Source: Bacteroidota bacterium (lineage in GTDB: Bacteria; Bacteroidota; Bacteroidia; Cytophagales; Cyclobacteriaceae). Taken from it: a DNA stretch of 10,587 nt. Location of the stretch: contig JAEZEH010000111.1 in the NCBI GenBank assembly GCA_023417785.1, positions 1-10,587 of the forward strand, read 5' to 3'. The notes under the pieces were generated by a model. That model saw nothing but the letters and a program-made list of their open reading frames with translations, did not search any database and was not told the origin of the DNA. The first letter of the stretch is position 1; each line of letters opens with the position of its first letter. This document shows, piece by piece, positions 8,231 through 10,587 of the stretch. A program made the translations under genes and the position numbers.

Positions 8231-8247
8231 ATTTAAAATGTTTCATC

Positions 8248-8288
8248 AAAAAAGCTCCTTACCGACGTTGAGTTTCGTCGATAAGGAG
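8248..8288 (-). terminator. Intrinsic terminator between susD2 and GH43
   Basis: Arms at 8255-8267 and 8276-8288 form a 13-bp stem with an 8-base loop. In RNA from the minus strand every position pairs, with one G-U wobble; in the plus-strand RNA that position would be a C-A mismatch. The minus strand continues with C and then six T residues (8253-8248). Orientation and U-run make this a classic terminator for the susCD2 transcript. It lies 15 bases after the susD2 stop. Confidence 0.88.
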
Positions 8289-8303
8289 TCTTTACTTTCG
8301 GAT

Positions 8304-10052
8304 CTATTGTACAACAGGGCGAACAGACCATTTCGACAGGAAAGTCGGCCCATTGTCCTCGTTGTTATTTGCGGAGTTACCCCGCAGGTTAGGGTTTGCG
8401 TTAAGCGTTCCCTGGAATATCGGAAAATACTCGTGGCCTTTGTAGTAATACCTGAACGATGCGTCGTCGGCAGTGGCTTCCGTAAGTTCTTCCGTATTGG
8501 CGGTGCCATCGCGCTTGTAGTAACTATGCTCAACCAACTGCTGCAAACGACCTGCATCGTAGAAGAAACCCCATCTCAGTAAGTCGATACCACGGCCGTT
8601 TTCGCAACCGAATTCCTTGGGCCGTTCAACGTTCGCTATTTGTTCGAAAAGATGATTGGCTGTGGGGAAGTCGGACAGCTCAAGATCCGGAAGAGCAACG
8701 CGTCTGCGCACCTGATTGATGTAATCGATAGCCGTTTGGGTCGGACCGTTGATTTCATTTTCGCATTCCGCGGCGCGCAATAACACATCACTGTAGCGCA
8801 TCAGGCGCAGGTTGATACCGCATTGAAGCCCGTTGGTGATCGAACCATAGATGTTATTTCTTGCATTCGTGAACTTTGCGATTGAAATTCCCCCCTGAGC
8901 GTTATTGGATCGTGGTGTTTCGGTGATCTCCTTCTGGTACACTACGTTATTCCGAGGATCTCCGTTAGGGTATGCCGCCGTTGGAAGGTCTGTATATGTG
9001 TTGTATTCCGGTTCATATGTAACCAGAGTCCAGTATAAACGAGGATCGAGACGGCCATCGGTCGAGTTTTCTTTCTTGAATAGATTATAGAGCCACGGTG
9101 ATCCCGCCAGATCGCCCCAGCTGCCCAATTCCTGAGAAGCGTAATTGCTTTCTACGGCATGGCCCTGAGTGGCATCGCGGCTGATGTTTACGGGGGTCCA
9201 CTCTTCGTCAGTTCCGCCGGTACCAAAGTTCATGAACTGAACTTCGAAAAGACTTTCAATATTGTTTTCGGTACTCTCACGAAAGTTATCGCCATAGTCT
9301 GGTGTGAGGGCATAAGTGCCGTACTTGCCTGCAATGATGTCATTGAGTATCGTATAGGCTTCGCTGAATTTATGACGGAACATCAGGGCGCGGGCCATAT
9401 ATCCGGCGGCAGCGCCACTGGTAGCGCGGCCCCGGGCCCATTCGCCGCCTTTATCGCGTGACGGCAATATCTGCATGGCTTCTGAAAGGTCCAATTCAAT
9501 CTGATCAAACACGGCGTCTTGCGTATCATTGGGTGCATACAGGCTGTTGAGGTCTGAATACGAAGCGTAGTCAGTAATCAAGGGAACCGTCTGGTAATAG
9601 GTAGCCAGGTGATAGTACGCCAGCGCCCTGAGGAAAAGGGCTTGTCCTTTAATCTGATTATAGGAATCTTCCGACATTTCCACGACATCGACCTTCGACA
9701 ATACAAAGTTTGCGCGGTTCACCACATGGTAATTGTCACGCCATATCCACTCATCCCCTATTCCGATGGTTCCGGGCGAATTTAGGTTGTCGTATTCCAG
9801 ATACCACTGTTGTGATGAGTTCCAGACTTCATCGCCGCGAACCGCATCCATCGTGTATCCGACGCGCGCGAATGTACCTTCGAGGCGTATGCGGTTATAG
9901 GTCGCAATTATCGCCTCCTGAAGTTCTGCCTCTGAATCACCGAAGTCGAAGGTCGTCTGACTGTTCGGGTTCTTCACCTCGAGCCGGTCTTCGCAGGCAG
10001 TCATGCTGCCGATAAAGGCAAGCATTGTGAGAATTATATGTAATCTTTTCAT
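8304..10052 (-). CDS. SusD/RagB-family nutrient-binding outer-membrane lipoprotein (SusD2)
   Basis: A 582-residue SusD homologue, larger than SusD1 and only distantly similar to it. The signal peptide ends at SMTAC (Cys20). SusD features are the helix ELQEAIIATYNRIRLEGT (43-60), IKGQALFLRALAYYHLATYY (134-153), the TPR-like AAAGYMARALMFRHKFSEAY (214-233), SLFEVQF (267-273), LRLMRYSDVLLRAAECENEI (415-434), the helix AIDYINQVRRRVA (441-453), and NVERPKEFGCENGRGIDLLRW (474-494), which matches the ERR.E....R..DL.RW pattern with an altered start. After the usual SusD end region (FPIFQGTLNANPNLRG) there is a further tail of about 25 residues ending SVRPVVQ, which is not typical. It starts 26 bases after the SusC2 stop. 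Its expected role is to bind glycan on the lid of SusC2; a different affinity from SusD1 is likely given the divergence. Confidence 0.94.
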   Translation of the reverse strand: MKRLHIILTMLAFIGSMTACEDRLEVKNPNSQTTFDFGDSEAELQEAIIATYNRIRLEGTFARVGYTMDAVRGDEVWNSSQQWYLEYDNLNSPGTIGIGDEWIWRDNYHVVNRANFVLSKVDVVEMSEDSYNQIKGQALFLRALAYYHLATYYQTVPLITDYASYSDLNSLYAPNDTQDAVFDQIELDLSEAMQILPSRDKGGEWARGRATSGAAAGYMARALMFRHKFSEAYTILNDIIAGKYGTYALTPDYGDNFRESTENNIESLFEVQFMNFGTGGTDEEWTPVNISRDATQGHAVESNYASQELGSWGDLAGSPWLYNLFKKENSTDGRLDPRLYWTLVTYEPEYNTYTDLPTAAYPNGDPRNNVVYQKEITETPRSNNAQGGISIAKFTNARNNIYGSITNGLQCGINLRLMRYSDVLLRAAECENEINGPTQTAIDYINQVRRRVALPDLELSDFPTANHLFEQIANVERPKEFGCENGRGIDLLRWGFFYDAGRLQQLVEHSYYKRDGTANTEELTEATADDASFRYYYKGHEYFPIFQGTLNANPNLRGNSANNNEDNGPTFLSKWSVRPVVQ

Positions 10053-10078
10053 ATCTGTTCTGTTTTCAGATGGATGTC

Positions 10079-10587
10079 TTAGAATGTAAACTGTGCGCCA
10101 AACATTACCGATCGTGGCGTAGGGTACGAAGCATAGTTGTAACCCGGCGTGAACGTACCTCCGGCAAAGTCTACGTTGTAGCCTCTGTATTTTGAGAATA
10201 CGGCGAGGTTCTGCGCTGAGGCGTATATGCGAACGTTGCTCAGGTAGTTACCAAAGAGTTTATCCGGGAAGTTATAACCCACCTGAATGTTTGCAATTTT
10301 CAAATAGCTGGCATTTTGAATGAACCGGCTGCTGAACATATCGTTTGTGATGGCTCCAGTAGCTCTGTTGGCTACGCGGGGCACATCGGTGTTTGTATTT
10401 TCGGGCGTCCACGCATTCAGGAGATCAACGCTTTTATTAAGCGCGCCATATGAGCTGCGTAGGGTAACGTCAACGAAATCGACAGCCTGGAATCCAGCCG
10501 CACCAAACATCATAACGCTCAGGTCAAGACCTTTCCATTCTGCCCGTGCATTAAGGCCGAACGTAACATCCGGAAGCCCGCTACCCA
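10079..10587 (-). CDS. SusC/RagA-family TonB-dependent transporter, C-terminal part (SusC2)
   Basis: The frame is open from the right edge (first complete codon at 10585) to the stop at 10079, giving 168 residues of the barrel C-terminus; the N-terminal part lies outside the window. The methionine at 10513 is internal, because the residues before it continue the barrel pattern (LPDVTFGLNARAEWKGLDLS). WTPENTNTDVPR and SYLKIANIQVGYNFP are hallmarks of the SusC C-terminal region. The protein ends in an aromatic beta-strand (SVMFGAQFTF), as outer-membrane barrels do for recognition by the assembly machinery. It is followed by susD2 after 26 bases. The shared WTPENTNTDVPR block shows it is a paralogue of SusC1, but the surrounding sequence is clearly diverged, so the two pairs are not a recent duplication. 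Confidence 0.94.
   Translation of the reverse strand, partial: GSGLPDVTFGLNARAEWKGLDLSVMMFGAAGFQAVDFVDVTLRSSYGALNKSVDLLNAWTPENTNTDVPRVANRATGAITNDMFSSRFIQNASYLKIANIQVGYNFPDKLFGNYLSNVRIYASAQNLAVFSKYRGYNVDFAGGTFTPGYNYASYPTPRSVMFGAQFTF

Noticed and set aside
10079..10513. A small stand-alone protein starting at the methionine at 10513
   Set aside because: The frame continues upstream to the window edge with SusC barrel sequence, so this is the tail of a truncated SusC.
1..10587. CRISPR array, tRNA, rRNA or intact insertion sequence
   Set aside because: No regularly spaced repeats, no tRNA- or rRNA-like segments, and no transposase or terminal inverted repeats were seen on either strand.

Overview
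The window reads as part of a polysaccharide utilisation locus (PUL) from a Bacteroidota genome, most likely a member of the Cytophagales. The support is two tandem SusC/SusD gene pairs, SusC N-termini with a carboxypeptidase-regulatory-like domain followed by an EVVVVGYGTQ element, many lipoprotein signals, and start codons preceded by A/T-rich sequence rather than strong Shine-Dalgarno sites. The genus cannot be fixed from the sequence alone. Every convincing gene lies on the minus strand, so transcription runs from right to left.

In transcription order: (1) 10587-10079, the C-terminal 168 residues of a SusC-type TonB-dependent transporter that continues past the right edge (here SusC2); (2) 10052-8304, its SusD-type lipoprotein partner (SusD2); (3) 8288-8248, a strong intrinsic terminator; (4) 8230-6611, a glycoside hydrolase family 43 lipoprotein resembling endo-alpha-1,5-L-arabinanases; (5) 6610-5854, a 757-base gap with no convincing gene, holding candidate regulatory elements and an unexplained segment; (6) 5853-2680, a complete SusC-type transporter (SusC1); (7) 2647-1136, its SusD partner (SusD1); (8) 1109-1072, a perfect 14-bp stem-loop terminator; (9) 1052 to the left edge, the N-terminal 350 residues of an FG-GAP/VCBS-repeat lipoprotein of the ASPIC/UnbV type.

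Inferred joint function: the GH43 enzyme cuts an arabinose-containing polysaccharide, probably arabinan, at the cell surface. The two SusC/SusD complexes then bind the oligosaccharides and import them into the periplasm using TonB energy. The FG-GAP lipoprotein is probably a surface or periplasmic accessory protein, role unknown. No regulator (hybrid two-component system, ECF sigma/anti-sigma or AraC type) and no sugar-catabolic gene lies inside the window, so substrate assignment rests on the single GH43 gene.

The most notable structural feature is that both susD genes are followed by a stem-loop terminator only about 20 bases before the next start codon. That leaves no room for a normal promoter in between. 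It suggests partial termination keeps the enzyme and the accessory lipoprotein at lower levels than the transporter pairs. The 757-base gap before SusC1 contains a perfect 14-bp palindrome beside a candidate promoter and is the least explained part of the window.
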